A DNA stretch of 47,533 nt from Chitinophagaceae bacterium. Its GTDB lineage: Bacteria; Bacteroidota; Bacteroidia; Chitinophagales; Chitinophagaceae. The stretch lies in assembly GCA_025360525.1 (NCBI GenBank), contig JANYCA010000168.1, positions 1-47,533 on the forward strand. Direction: 5' to 3'. Position 1 is the first letter of the stretch. The number at the start of each line of letters is the position of its first letter. The translations under genes were made by a program, and so were the position numbers. Shown in pieces: positions 33,578 to 43,291 of this stretch. The notes under the pieces were generated by a model. It was not told the origin of the DNA. It saw only the letters and a list, made by a program, of their open reading frames with translations, and did no database searches.

Positions 33578-35602
33578 CTACCGCTTTTGAAACTCCGGAC
33601 TTCCAATAATTATACCCACCACCTGTGCCAGCATGCTGTTATTTCCGGCTGCAGATGGCATCATTTCATTACCAGCTTTTGTTCGTTTACCCAGGTTTTT
33701 CCTCGCCAGTTTATCTTCAGTCAATATGCGTCCATTTTTTTGATCCAACATTATTTCATCGGCGTCCTGATTTCCCCCCATTGCAACATGATTTTGATCG
33801 CTGTTTGAAGTGGCTTTACCGGCGGCCTCATCAATTTTCTGCTGAATGGATGGATCATTTACCAAAGCTGTTAATCGCTTTATCGTAGCATCCACGTCTC
33901 TTTCAGGTAATATAATTTTACTGTACGTTTTTAATGCATCGATGGCACTTTCGGGCTCATGATTGTTATTGATGGCTGCCAGGTTAAATTCAACACCCGG
34001 TATTTTCTGCGAAGCAAACGCCAGTCCAAAATTCATCCTGTTTAATAAGGCACCAGTATTTATCCAATACTGCCCTTTGTCCGGAAAGCCGGTTGGAGCC
34101 TGGTAATAATATAATTTTTGTCCCATCTTACTAACCCATTGATACATCAAAAAGGGCATGTTAACGGTTGCATCTAAAGCCCTCACTGAGCTTATCGCCA
34201 ACTCCAGTGGCGATTTTGTTTTCTGTGCAATGGCATCTTTCGTCCAGAATTCAGGGGCCGCCACCATTGTTTTCAATACTTCTTTTATATCGCCATTGTT
34301 GGCTAAAAATGTTGCAGCCATTTTATCTGTCAACGATGCCGGTGGATTATCGCTCACAAATTTAACCGCTAGTTTTTTACAGATAAATTTTGCTGTAGCG
34401 GCATGATGGGCCAGTAAATTAATCAAATCCAATCCGTCCTGGTAACCACCACCAGCTGCAAATGGTTTTCCCAAAACTGTTTTAGCCCCGTTATCGTGCC
34501 GGTTAATGGCAAAGAAAAAGTCGCCGTCATGTACAAAACCTTTTGCAGCTAAATTATCTTCACCAAATCTCTCAATCATCTTTTTAACTGCACTGGCAGG
34601 ACCGTTTGCCATGGGATAAACCGTCCAGCCGGTCAGTACTTTTGCAGCATTCGTTACATCTTGCTGACTATAACCACCATCTACACCCAATGTATGGAGT
34701 TCCATTATTTCACGGGCATAATTTTCATTCAATCCCTGGTTCTTTTTGTTGGTACTTAATTTTTCCATCAACTTTGCTTTGTCGCCGGATGGGTCTTCGT
34801 CATTTGCTTGTGATGCTTTCTTTTCCAGTCGTTGTTGCAATTTTTCCTGGCGTTGTTTAAAATCGCTGTTTTCACCGGAGCTGCTGAAATTATCAAGGTA
34901 AAATAACATAGCAGGCGATTGGGCAGTCGCCAGCAGCAACGTTCCAAATTTGCCTGCAACATTTGGCCGGATTACATCCCGTTCATAGGCAGGAATGTAC
35001 GGGGCACATTGATTTTTAGAAATAGAAACGTTGAAATGATTGAACCAGAATTCTGTTAATACCTGGTGTAGTTGATTATTACTATAAGCTGCTGATAATA
35101 TTTTTTGACTAACGAATTGCCTGAATAATTCCTGTTGAGGCTTGTAACCTTTTTGCTCCATGTAGGCTTTTACCGCTTCCCGATATTCCTTTTTCCCATT
35201 TTCTTTTAATGAATCCTTGCTGATAATGCCTTCTGCGACGGCTTCTTTGACAATGGTAGCAGTCCTTGGAAATTTTGTGAGAACCTGCGTATTGCTCATT
35301 TGTAAAGCATCATACCCACTTAGCCTTTTATTTAAATCAGCATCGTTTTGCTTGCCCTCCAATTGTTGTAAAAACCAATTTTCGAGGCCTGATTTTATCA
35401 CTTCATCCAAATAGCCCGGGCTGTTTCCAAATGTAAAGCGATCTATTAAATGTGCCGCTGCCTGCCGTTCTGTAAATCCCGCCTGTTTGAAAGGCATTTT
35501 AAAGTTTACCGGATGTGCATCTTGTTTGTTAAAAGATGAAAATAACAGGTTTACCAGCAAGCAAACTGTAAGTACAAAAAAAATTTTACCGGCTTGTATC
35601 AT
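33578..35602 (-). CDS. DUF1800 domain-containing exported protein
   Basis: 674 residues with an N-terminal signal peptide (FFVLTVCLLVNLLFSSF). DUF1800 marks are AAHLIDRFTFGNSPGYLDEV, VLTEFWFNHFNVSISKN, GLNENYAREIMELHTLGVDG, QQDVTNAAKVLTGWTVYP and FICKKLAVKFVSDNPP, then PLELAISSVRALDATV. A charged insert (about 235-275, rich in Gln, Glu and Lys) is predicted helical. The family is widespread with DUF1501 but has no established reaction. Probably periplasmic or surface-exposed. It heads an operon with the DUF1501 gene. Confidence 0.92.
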   Translation of the reverse strand: MIQAGKIFFVLTVCLLVNLLFSSFNKQDAHPVNFKMPFKQAGFTERQAAAHLIDRFTFGNSPGYLDEVIKSGLENWFLQQLEGKQNDADLNKRLSGYDALQMSNTQVLTKFPRTATIVKEAVAEGIISKDSLKENGKKEYREAVKAYMEQKGYKPQQELFRQFVSQKILSAAYSNNQLHQVLTEFWFNHFNVSISKNQCAPYIPAYERDVIRPNVAGKFGTLLLATAQSPAMLFYLDNFSSSGENSDFKQRQEKLQQRLEKKASQANDEDPSGDKAKLMEKLSTNKKNQGLNENYAREIMELHTLGVDGGYSQQDVTNAAKVLTGWTVYPMANGPASAVKKMIERFGEDNLAAKGFVHDGDFFFAINRHDNGAKTVLGKPFAAGGGYQDGLDLINLLAHHAATAKFICKKLAVKFVSDNPPASLTDKMAATFLANNGDIKEVLKTMVAAPEFWTKDAIAQKTKSPLELAISSVRALDATVNMPFLMYQWVSKMGQKLYYYQAPTGFPDKGQYWINTGALLNRMNFGLAFASQKIPGVEFNLAAINNNHEPESAIDALKTYSKIILPERDVDATIKRLTALVNDPSIQQKIDEAAGKATSNSDQNHVAMGGNQDADEIMLDQKNGRILTEDKLARKNLGKRTKAGNEMMPSAAGNNSMLAQVVGIIIGSPEFQKR

Positions 35603-36142
35603 TTTAAAAAATTGTAAGAAAGTAATAGGATAATAAACATAGGTCGCATACTCTTTGTCGGCCTCATAAAAAAGATGTTAAAAAAATTTAAATGGTTGGC
35701 GTTAAGAAATGAAATTGCTGTTACAGATGACAGGAATTTCTATTTGCCCGTAGGTTGCACCAAAGCCCAGTCAAATACTGAAGTTTGAGCTAATTTCATT
35801 TTAGCCAGACTTTTAAATTTTTAGTCTTTTTTATGAAGCCTTGATTTTTCTTGTTACTTCTTTGCATCAAGGCAAAGAAGTAAATAGAGTCCTTTTAATC
35901 TGGTTAAGCTTTTGCGGCTTAAATTAATTACCCCATAAAGTAATTATTAAAACCGATGGTAAGATATTTATTTTTGATAAAGGTTTAATGATTGAACAAT
36001 TAATTCCACGACACAATAAATTTTAAAAAACTGCATAATGTGAAGTCTCTTTTTTTTTCATCAACCTGAGATAACCTGCTAAAACGACCTTTCTTTTTTT
36101 GCCACCTGCTTTTTTAAAACATTGGTTTCCCTACCTTTGCCT
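35603..36142. other. Intergenic region upstream of guaB with a perfect hairpin
   Basis: 540 bases without a gene. At 35854-35883 TTACTTCTTTGC pairs over 12 bases with GCAAAGAAGTAA around a 6-base loop, with no T tract, so it is not an obvious terminator. A TACCTTTG at 36132-36139 matches the -7 box and ends 3 bases before guaB's ATG, without a well-spaced -33 element. Nothing else is recognisable. Confidence 0.55.
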
Positions 36143-37636
36143 ATGGCAATAAGAAATAACTCCTCCAACACTACTTCTTCCAACAAATTTTTCGGCGAAG
36201 GTTTAACATTTGATGATGTATTACTGCAACCTGCATACTCAGAAGTGTTACCAAGGGATGTAAACATCCATGCATTCCTCACCAAAACCATTCAACTGAA
36301 TGTACCCATGCTGAGTGCAGCCATGGATACCGTAACGGAAGCATCGCTGGCCATTGCCCTGGCACGAGAAGGTGGGTTGGGTATTTTACACAAAAACATG
36401 AGTATCGAAAAGCAGGCCGATCAGGTTCGCAAAGTAAAACGAAGCGAAAACGGGTTGATATTAGACCCTATCACACTTACCCCCGATGCAACTATTGGTG
36501 AAGCGGTAAGACTGATGAGGGAAAACAAAATTGGTGGTATACCCATTGTAGACGCACAAAAAAAACTGGTAGGCATCCTCACCAACCGTGACCTCCGTTT
36601 TGAAACGCACTACAAGGAAAAAGTAAGCACGGTGATGACAAAAGATAACCTCATTACCGCACCCGAAGGCACCGATCTTAAAAAAGCAGAACTCATCTTC
36701 AAGAAAAATAAAATTGAAAAATTACCGGTTGTAAACAAGGCGGGCGTATTAATTGGCCTTGTTACATTTGGAGATATTTTAAAATTAACCAGTCACCCCC
36801 ATGCGGTAAAAGATTCATTTGGCCGCTTGCTGGTAGGTGCAGGTGTTGGTATAACAAAAGATACCTTAGACAGGGTTGCAGGTTTGCAGCATGCAGGTGT
36901 TGATGCCATCTGCCTCGATAGCGCCCACGGTCATACCAAAGGTGTAATTGACACGTTGAAAATGGTAAAGAAAACCTTTAAACAGCTACAGGTAATTGCG
37001 GGCAATGTAGGCACTGGCGCAGGTGCCAAAGCATTGGCAGATGCCGGTGCAGATGCGGTAAAAGTGGGCATTGGCCCCGGTTCTATTTGTACCACCCGAA
37101 TTGTTGCGGGCACCGGTGTACCACAAATTACAGCCGTGATGGAAGTGGCAGCTGCCTTAAAAAATAAAAAAGTGGGTATCATCAGCGATGGCGGAATACG
37201 GTATACCGGCGATATGGTAAAAGCTTTGGCAGCAGGTGCCAGTTGTGTAATGATGGGCAATGTATTTGCGGGAACAGAAGAAAGTCCGGGCGAGTCTATT
37301 ATTTACGAAGGCCGCCGGTTTAAACAATACCGCGGCATGGGCTCATTGGGTGCAATGGCACAAGGCAGCAGCGACCGCTACTTTCAGGATGTGGAAGACG
37401 ACATAAAAAAGTTTGTACCCGAAGGCATTGAAGGCAGGGTAGCATTTAAGGGACATTTAAAAGAAGTAGTACATCAATATACCGGCGGGTTAAAAGCAGG
37501 TATGGGCTACTGTGGTGCAAAAAATATTAAAGAATTGCAGCAAGCTGTTTTTATTAAAATTACCAATGCAGGCATGCGTGAAAGTCATGCGCATGATATT
37601 GCCATTACAAAAGAGGCGCCCAATTACAGCAGGTAA
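36143..37636 (+). CDS. guaB: IMP dehydrogenase
   Basis: Oxidises IMP to XMP with NAD, the committed step to GMP. ATG 36143 gives 497 residues; a TTG at 36122 is possible but less likely. Marks: [20 protein letters not shown], two CBS domains (about 95-215), [20 protein letters not shown], the catalytic loop [38 protein letters not shown], the flap [20 protein letters not shown] and the C-terminal [16 protein letters not shown]. Single gene. Confidence 0.98.
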   Translation: MAIRNNSSNTTSSNKFFGEGLTFDDVLLQPAYSEVLPRDVNIHAFLTKTIQLNVPMLSAAMDTVTEASLAIALAREGGLGILHKNMSIEKQADQVRKVKRSENGLILDPITLTPDATIGEAVRLMRENKIGGIPIVDAQKKLVGILTNRDLRFETHYKEKVSTVMTKDNLITAPEGTDLKKAELIFKKNKIEKLPVVNKAGVLIGLVTFGDILKLTSHPHAVKDSFGRLLVGAGVGITKDTLDRVAGLQHAGVDAICLDSAHGHTKGVIDTLKMVKKTFKQLQVIAGNVGTGAGAKALADAGADAVKVGIGPGSICTTRIVAGTGVPQITAVMEVAAALKNKKVGIISDGGIRYTGDMVKALAAGASCVMMGNVFAGTEESPGESIIYEGRRFKQYRGMGSLGAMAQGSSDRYFQDVEDDIKKFVPEGIEGRVAFKGHLKEVVHQYTGGLKAGMGYCGAKNIKELQQAVFIKITNAGMRESHAHDIAITKEAPNYSR

Positions 37637-37701
37637 CAAAGTTGAAGTGTACTTGGTGCTTTTTATTTTTTTTGTTACCGGACTTTTGTACTACTATTAA
37701 A

Positions 37702-37736
37702 CATTGTTGCGTCGCACTCTTGTGCGGCATACCATT
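37702..37736 (-). repeat. Dispersed repeat, copy C (opposite orientation)
   Basis: On the minus strand it reads TGGTATGCCGCACAAGAG, then TGCGACGCAACAATG, matching copy A (9809-9874) at 25 of about 29 positions. It lies in the gap between guaB and the DUF4105 gene. Confidence 0.6.
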
Positions 37737-37805
37737 ATGAAGCAAATAAAAACGTTGCATTTTTGCCCGTTGAGCATCTTTGCGTGAAAACCCCACAAAC
37801 CAACA

Positions 37806-38957
37806 ATGAAAAAAAACTTACTGCGCTTTCTATTCATCTTTTCTTTTGCTAGTTTGCAAATAGTAACAGTTGCCCAGGATTCTTCTCACCTCCGCATTTC
37901 GCTGCTAACCTGCACGCCGGGCGACGAATTATATTCTACTTTTGGCCATACCGCCATTAGGGTGGTTGACAGCAGCAGCGTGACCGACTATGTATTCAAC
38001 TACGGTACTTTTAATTTTGATGATGACGGATTTTATTTAAAATTCATCAAAGGCAAACTGATGTATTATTTATCAGCAGAAGAATTTGCAGTGTTTAAGG
38101 AAGATTACAAAGCGGCCAACCGGGGCATTACCGAGCAGGTATTAAACATGTCAGCGGCTGAAAAAATTGAGTTTCAACAAGCGCTTTTTAATAATATTAA
38201 AGAAGCAAACAAATTCTATAAATACGATTTCTTTTTTGACAACTGCACTACACGACCAAGGGATTTAATTGCTAAATTTAAAAGCCCGCCGCCAGAGTGG
38301 GTAGCCGTAGTGCCAGCCGGCACAAGGTTTAGACAAGCCATTCACAGTTACCTCGATAAAAATGAAAAACACTGGAGCAAACTGGGAATCGACCTTTTAT
38401 TAGGCGAACCAACAGATGCTATAATGACAGCAAAACAATCTCAATTTTTGCCGGATGTTTTGATGATGTCTTTAGACATCAGCAATAAACAAAACTCCCT
38501 GCTCTTATCAAGCACTAATCTATATGCAATTGAAACGGATAGCAACAAAGGATCCATTTTTACACCGGCAGTTGTATTTTCTTTATTGCTCATTTTTATA
38601 GTTGCATTGAGTATATCAAAAAACAAATGGGCCATCATCTTTATGCAGGGTTTTGATGGGTTGTTGTTCTTTTTATCGGGTGCTGTTGGTATCCTGCTTG
38701 TGTTTATGTGGACTTCAACTAATCATGCCATGTGTAAAAATAATTACAACCTTTTGTGGGCATTACCTACCAACACGCTGCTGGCTTTTTTTACAAGCAG
38801 CAAAAAATCTTTTATAAAAAAATGCTTTTTGGCAACTGCCATTTTTTTAATCCTGGTACTATTAACCTGGTTTTTTTTACCACAACAAATGAACAGCGGC
38901 TTTTTACCAATCGTTTTATTATTAATTTACAGAAGCGCAGGAAAATATTTCTTTTAA
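37806..38957 (+). CDS. DUF4105 domain membrane protein
   Basis: 383 residues. Signal peptide (FLFIFSFASLQIVTVAQ), then a DUF4105 domain: LLTCTPGDELYSTFGHTAIR, YVFNYGTFNFDDDGFYLKFI and FFFDNCTTRPRDLI, whose His and Cys/Asn pattern suggests an NlpC/P60- or peptidase-like fold. The C-terminal third (about 250-383) has four to five hydrophobic segments: SLLLIFIVALSI, FDGLLFFLSGAVGILLVFMW, ALPTNTLLAFF, ATAIFLILVLLTWFFL. It is thus anchored in the membrane with the DUF4105 domain outside the cytoplasm. The next gene starts 38 bases on, so they are likely co-transcribed. Function unknown. Confidence 0.88.
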   Translation: MKKNLLRFLFIFSFASLQIVTVAQDSSHLRISLLTCTPGDELYSTFGHTAIRVVDSSSVTDYVFNYGTFNFDDDGFYLKFIKGKLMYYLSAEEFAVFKEDYKAANRGITEQVLNMSAAEKIEFQQALFNNIKEANKFYKYDFFFDNCTTRPRDLIAKFKSPPPEWVAVVPAGTRFRQAIHSYLDKNEKHWSKLGIDLLLGEPTDAIMTAKQSQFLPDVLMMSLDISNKQNSLLLSSTNLYAIETDSNKGSIFTPAVVFSLLLIFIVALSISKNKWAIIFMQGFDGLLFFLSGAVGILLVFMWTSTNHAMCKNNYNLLWALPTNTLLAFFTSSKKSFIKKCFLATAIFLILVLLTWFFLPQQMNSGFLPIVLLLIYRSAGKYFF

Positions 38958-38995
38958 TATTTCATTTTATTAAAAAGTAGTATAAATCTTAAAAA

Positions 38996-39817
38996 ATGAA
39001 AGAAAAATCTTTTCAACACAACGGTTCCAACATTTATTACAAAACAATTGGAGAAGGTAAACCGGTAATTTTATTGCATGGTTTTGGTGAAGATGGAACG
39101 GTATGGGAGCGGCAGATAACAGCGCTCCAAAATAATTTCCGTCTCATTATTCCCGATATTCCCGGCAGCGGCAAATCAGCGTTCTTGCCCAACGCAACCA
39201 TTGAAACCTATGCTGACATTATAAAAGAGCTGTTTGAAATGGAGCGCTCCGAGCCTGCAACGTCGGAGGAAAATTTTGAGTCGTTTTCTTTGATAGGCCA
39301 TAGTATGGGTGGCTATATCGCACTAGCATTTGCAGAAAAATATCCGCAGTACCTTAACAGCTTCGGGCTATTTCATTCATCTGCATTTGCAGATGCTGAT
39401 GAAAAAAAAGCAACCCGTAAAAAAGCCATTGAATTTATACAGGAAAAAGGCCCTATAGCTTTTTTAAAAACTAGTATTCCCGGTTTGTTTAATGAAGCGT
39501 TTGATGCCGAAAACAAGCCGGTTATTTTGTCTTTAATCAGCAAAGCAACCAACTTTACCGAAGCTGCCCTTGTACAATATTATGAAGCAATGATTGCCCG
39601 GCCAGACAGGGTGCATGTTTTAAAAAGCTTTACAAAACCGGTATTATTTATTATCGGGGAGCATGATAAGGCTATACCATTACAAAGCAGTTTGGAGCAG
39701 TGTTATCTCCCTGCAATATCGCATGTGCACATTCTGCAAAATGCAGCTCACATGGGTATGTATGAAGAAACAGCAAAAGTAAATTCGGTACTGGATAATT
39801 TTTTAGCGCAAGTTTAA
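38996..39817 (+). CDS. Alpha/beta hydrolase
   Basis: 273 residues, cytoplasmic. The oxyanion region is VILLHGFGEDGTVW, the nucleophile Ser103 lies in GHSMGG, the acid is Asp224 (IIGEHDKAIP) and the base His252 (NAAHMGMYE), so the triad is complete. A cap of about 70 residues (130-200) lies between. The sequence is near lipase/esterase or haloperoxidase-like hydrolases, but the substrate cannot be inferred. Probably in one unit with the DUF4105 gene. Confidence 0.92.
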   Translation: MKEKSFQHNGSNIYYKTIGEGKPVILLHGFGEDGTVWERQITALQNNFRLIIPDIPGSGKSAFLPNATIETYADIIKELFEMERSEPATSEENFESFSLIGHSMGGYIALAFAEKYPQYLNSFGLFHSSAFADADEKKATRKKAIEFIQEKGPIAFLKTSIPGLFNEAFDAENKPVILSLISKATNFTEAALVQYYEAMIARPDRVHVLKSFTKPVLFIIGEHDKAIPLQSSLEQCYLPAISHVHILQNAAHMGMYEETAKVNSVLDNFLAQV

Positions 39818-39931
39818 CAACTGGTAGAATCTTTACCAACACTTAAATAAACCCTGAATTTAAAGTAAATCACTATTTATAAAAGGTACCCTCAGCTATC
39901 ATTAGGGCAGTTTGTCTTTATCTTTATAGCA

Positions 39932-42900
39932 ATGAAGAAATTTGTATTTACGATATTTTTAACCATCTCGTTGATAACTACATTTGCTGCCCACATAAAA
40001 GGCGGCTTCTTCAATTATACCTATTTGGGCCCTGGAGTTACCAATCCAAGCTACTTAAGGTATAGGATAACCCTAACCATTTACATGGCCTGTGATCCCA
40101 GTTCAGGTCAATTAACAGACCCGATTAATTTTACTGTCTTCAATGGAAATGGAACCGTTCGGATAGACGACCCCTTTGTAAATATTACATCAAAATACAA
40201 TCTTGGAAAAGTTGCAGATGACCCGTGTATTACCGGGGATCAGTCTGGTTGTTATTATACCATTGTAATTTATAAATTAGATAATTATGAACTCCCCGCA
40301 ACAGCAGATGGCTACACGTTTAGTTATCAACGTTGTTGCAGAATTGCAAATATGGACAACTTGCAGACTTCGGGGCAGGTAGGCAATACTTACACGATCA
40401 AAATACCTGGAACTTCGTCAGCCGTGCCAAATGCCAATCAAAATCACAGTCCGGATTTTGCTATCAACGATACAGCTGTAGTTTGTGGCGGAAGTTATTT
40501 TGCTTACCCGCTTCAAGCGCTTGATGTGGATGGCGATTCGTTAACCTATTCTTTATGTGCTGCGTTTGAAGGAGGATCAGTTGGCGAGCCTTCCCCATTT
40601 CCCGCCGCTTCTCCTCCCTATAATACCGTAAACTATGAATCGCCCTATTCGGGCACTCAACCAATGGGCAGTAACGTAACTATTAATTCAAAAACAGGTT
40701 TATTGAGCGGTGTAGCACCCCTCATTGCTTTCTCCGGCGAATACGTTGTAACGGTTTGTGTAAGCGAATATAGAAAAGGGGTATTTCTTGCTGAGTCCCG
40801 AAAAGAATTGCACATAAGGGTACGAGACTGCATTCCCCTTAAAGCAAGGCTGGATCCTAAACCTGTGACCTGTGATGGTTTTTCGGTTAATTTTTCCAAT
40901 GCGGAAACACTTCCTTCAGGCACTACCTATATTTGGGATTTCGGTGACCCTGTCTCGGGGATTGATAACAAATCCACCTCGTCAACCCCAGGCCATACTT
41001 ATACTGATACCGGTGTTTACAAAGTAAAATTAGTAGTAACATTCGGGGGCTTTTGTTCAGATTCAGCATTGTTGTTGGTAAAAGTATATCCAGGTTTTTT
41101 CCCTTCTTTTAAAACACTCCCTCCTCAGTGTAAAGGGATCCCTGTTCGTTTTCAGGATTTAACCACCACCAATTATGGTATTCCAACCGGGTGGCGTTGG
41201 GATTTTGGTGTTCCCGTTTTAACCAATGATACTGCAATAGTAAAAAGCCCTTCTTACACCTATTCCGCGTCGGCCACGTACCAGGTAAAACTGATTGTTG
41301 GCAATACTTTTGGCTGTGTGGATACAGTTTCTCAGGATATTGTTATTATTGATAAACCACCTTTAACCCTCTTCCCAAAAGACACATCTTATTGTACGCT
41401 GGATAGTGTGATGCTGAGTGCAGGCAGCACTGGTGCCGGCAGTTATTCATGGTTACCTGCAACAAATATTATCAATGCCAACACAGCTACGCCAACAGTT
41501 TTCCCTGCGGTGCCAACTAAATATTATGTAACGTTCGATCAAAACGGATGCATCGCAAAAGATTCAGTTACTGTTACTCCGGCCAACGATCTTAACGCCG
41601 TAATTACTGCGTCGGCTTCCAATATTTGCGAAAATGATACTATTACGCTAACAGCTGGCAGTAAATACAATAATGTTACCTGGCAATGGAGCCCAGGGGT
41701 ATCAATAATAAATGATACTGCAAAAATTACCAAAGCTTTTCCGGCTGTTAATACCAGTTACAGTTTGCTGGCAAAATGGGGTAGATGCACCGCTTCAACT
41801 ACGCAGAATATAATTGTTAAGCCCCTGGCAGTAGCTCAGGCAGGTCCTGATACCTCTATTTGCCTTGGCCAGGGCGTAGCCCAACTTTCAGCAAGTGGTG
41901 GCAACAGCTACCAATGGATTCCCGCTACCGGGTTGAGCAACCCGAATATTGCTAACCCGATTGCCTCACCGGTTGTATCCACCCAATACAAAGTACTGGT
42001 GGGTGTTGCAGGATGTGCTGCAACCAAAGCGGATAGTATAACTGTTTTGGTAAAGCCCCGCCCGCCGGTTAATCTTACCAACGATACCCTGATTTGTTCG
42101 ATAGATACGCTGCAATTGCAAACCAATGCCAGTGGAAGTTTTGCATGGAGTCCAAACTATATGATCAGCAGTCTTACCAATCCAAAACCCTTGGTAAGTC
42201 CGGATATACCCACAACTTACCGGGTAACACTAACTGATTTATTTGGCTGTATAAATACGGATGAAGTTTTTGTAGACGTAAAATTGTTTGTAACTATTAA
42301 TGCAGGAAACGACACCACTATTTGTAGTACTGACGGTATCATATTAAATACTACCAGCGATGCGCTGAGTTATAAATGGACGCCTGGTATTTATCTTAAC
42401 TCAGATACCGCAAAGCGGCCACTCTCAACACCACTTACCTCACCCATAACTTATTATGTAATTGGAAATATTGGAAAATGCCAGAGCAGGGATTCAGTAA
42501 CTATAAAAACAGTACCCTATCCTGTTGCGAACGCAGGTACCGACAGTAGAATTTGCTACGCAGCAAATATCCAGCTCATTGCAACCGGCGGAACAATTTA
42601 CTCCTGGCAGCCGGCTACATTTTTATCAAACCCCAATATTGCCAACCCAATGGTAATGAATGCAACTAACACAACCGTTTACACCGTATCTGTAAGCGAC
42701 ATCCTGGGTTGCCCCAAAACAGTTACAGACGATGTGTTGGTAAGTGTACGGCAAAAAGTAATTGCAAGCACTGGAATTAGAGATACCAGTATCGTAATTG
42801 GTCAATCTGTACAGTTTAATGGCAGTGGCGGAGATGGATACCAATGGTTGCCGGCCAACTGGTTAAGCAGTACCAATATTGCAAGCCCTGTAGCAACACC

Positions 42901-43270
42901 AGAAGATAATATTGTTTATAAAGTAATAGTGACGGCAATACCGGAAAATTGTATTGGAGAAGATAGCGTAAAAATAAAAGTATTTAAACTGCCACCGAGT
43001 TTTTATGTACCCACCGCATTTTCTCCCAATGCAGATGGCATTAACGACATACTGAGGCCAATTGCATTGGGCATGAGGTCTATTAAATATTTTAAGGTCT
43101 ACAACAGGTTAGGACAATTGTTATTTTCTACTACCGAAAATGGCAAGGGATGGGATGGCACTTTTAAAGGCAACCCACAAGACCCGGCCACCTATGTATG
43201 GATGGCCCAAGGAGAAACTTTTACGGGTGAGTTTATAACACGAAAAGGATATGCGGTTTTGGTAAGATAG
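39932..43270 (+). CDS. Giant secreted protein with PKD domains, seven ~77-residue repeats and CHU_C C-terminal domain
   Basis: 1112 residues. Signal peptide (FVFTIFLTISLITTFA) then an AHIKGGFFNYTYLG start common to gliding-associated proteins. Two PKD-like domains (WDFGDP about 332, WDFGVP about 421). Seven Ig-like repeats follow, each with a Y/F-x-W-x-P block at about residues 502, 583, 659, 736, 813, 890 and 969: a period of about 77 with a matching SNPNIANP-type loop in several. The C-terminal domain (about 1020-1112) reads VPTAFSPNADGINDILRPIA, FKVYNRLGQLLFST, GWDGTFKG, a T9SS type B domain. Likely a surface adhesin. No PorP gene is adjacent; it converges on dinB. Confidence 0.93.
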   Translation: MKKFVFTIFLTISLITTFAAHIKGGFFNYTYLGPGVTNPSYLRYRITLTIYMACDPSSGQLTDPINFTVFNGNGTVRIDDPFVNITSKYNLGKVADDPCITGDQSGCYYTIVIYKLDNYELPATADGYTFSYQRCCRIANMDNLQTSGQVGNTYTIKIPGTSSAVPNANQNHSPDFAINDTAVVCGGSYFAYPLQALDVDGDSLTYSLCAAFEGGSVGEPSPFPAASPPYNTVNYESPYSGTQPMGSNVTINSKTGLLSGVAPLIAFSGEYVVTVCVSEYRKGVFLAESRKELHIRVRDCIPLKARLDPKPVTCDGFSVNFSNAETLPSGTTYIWDFGDPVSGIDNKSTSSTPGHTYTDTGVYKVKLVVTFGGFCSDSALLLVKVYPGFFPSFKTLPPQCKGIPVRFQDLTTTNYGIPTGWRWDFGVPVLTNDTAIVKSPSYTYSASATYQVKLIVGNTFGCVDTVSQDIVIIDKPPLTLFPKDTSYCTLDSVMLSAGSTGAGSYSWLPATNIINANTATPTVFPAVPTKYYVTFDQNGCIAKDSVTVTPANDLNAVITASASNICENDTITLTAGSKYNNVTWQWSPGVSIINDTAKITKAFPAVNTSYSLLAKWGRCTASTTQNIIVKPLAVAQAGPDTSICLGQGVAQLSASGGNSYQWIPATGLSNPNIANPIASPVVSTQYKVLVGVAGCAATKADSITVLVKPRPPVNLTNDTLICSIDTLQLQTNASGSFAWSPNYMISSLTNPKPLVSPDIPTTYRVTLTDLFGCINTDEVFVDVKLFVTINAGNDTTICSTDGIILNTTSDALSYKWTPGIYLNSDTAKRPLSTPLTSPITYYVIGNIGKCQSRDSVTIKTVPYPVANAGTDSRICYAANIQLIATGGTIYSWQPATFLSNPNIANPMVMNATNTTVYTVSVSDILGCPKTVTDDVLVSVRQKVIASTGIRDTSIVIGQSVQFNGSGGDGYQWLPANWLSSTNIASPVATPEDNIVYKVIVTAIPENCIGEDSVKIKVFKLPPSFYVPTAFSPNADGINDILRPIALGMRSIKYFKVYNRLGQLLFSTTENGKGWDGTFKGNPQDPATYVWMAQGETFTGEFITRKGYAVLVR

Positions 43271-43291
43271 GCGTTGGAATAAAGGGGAACA

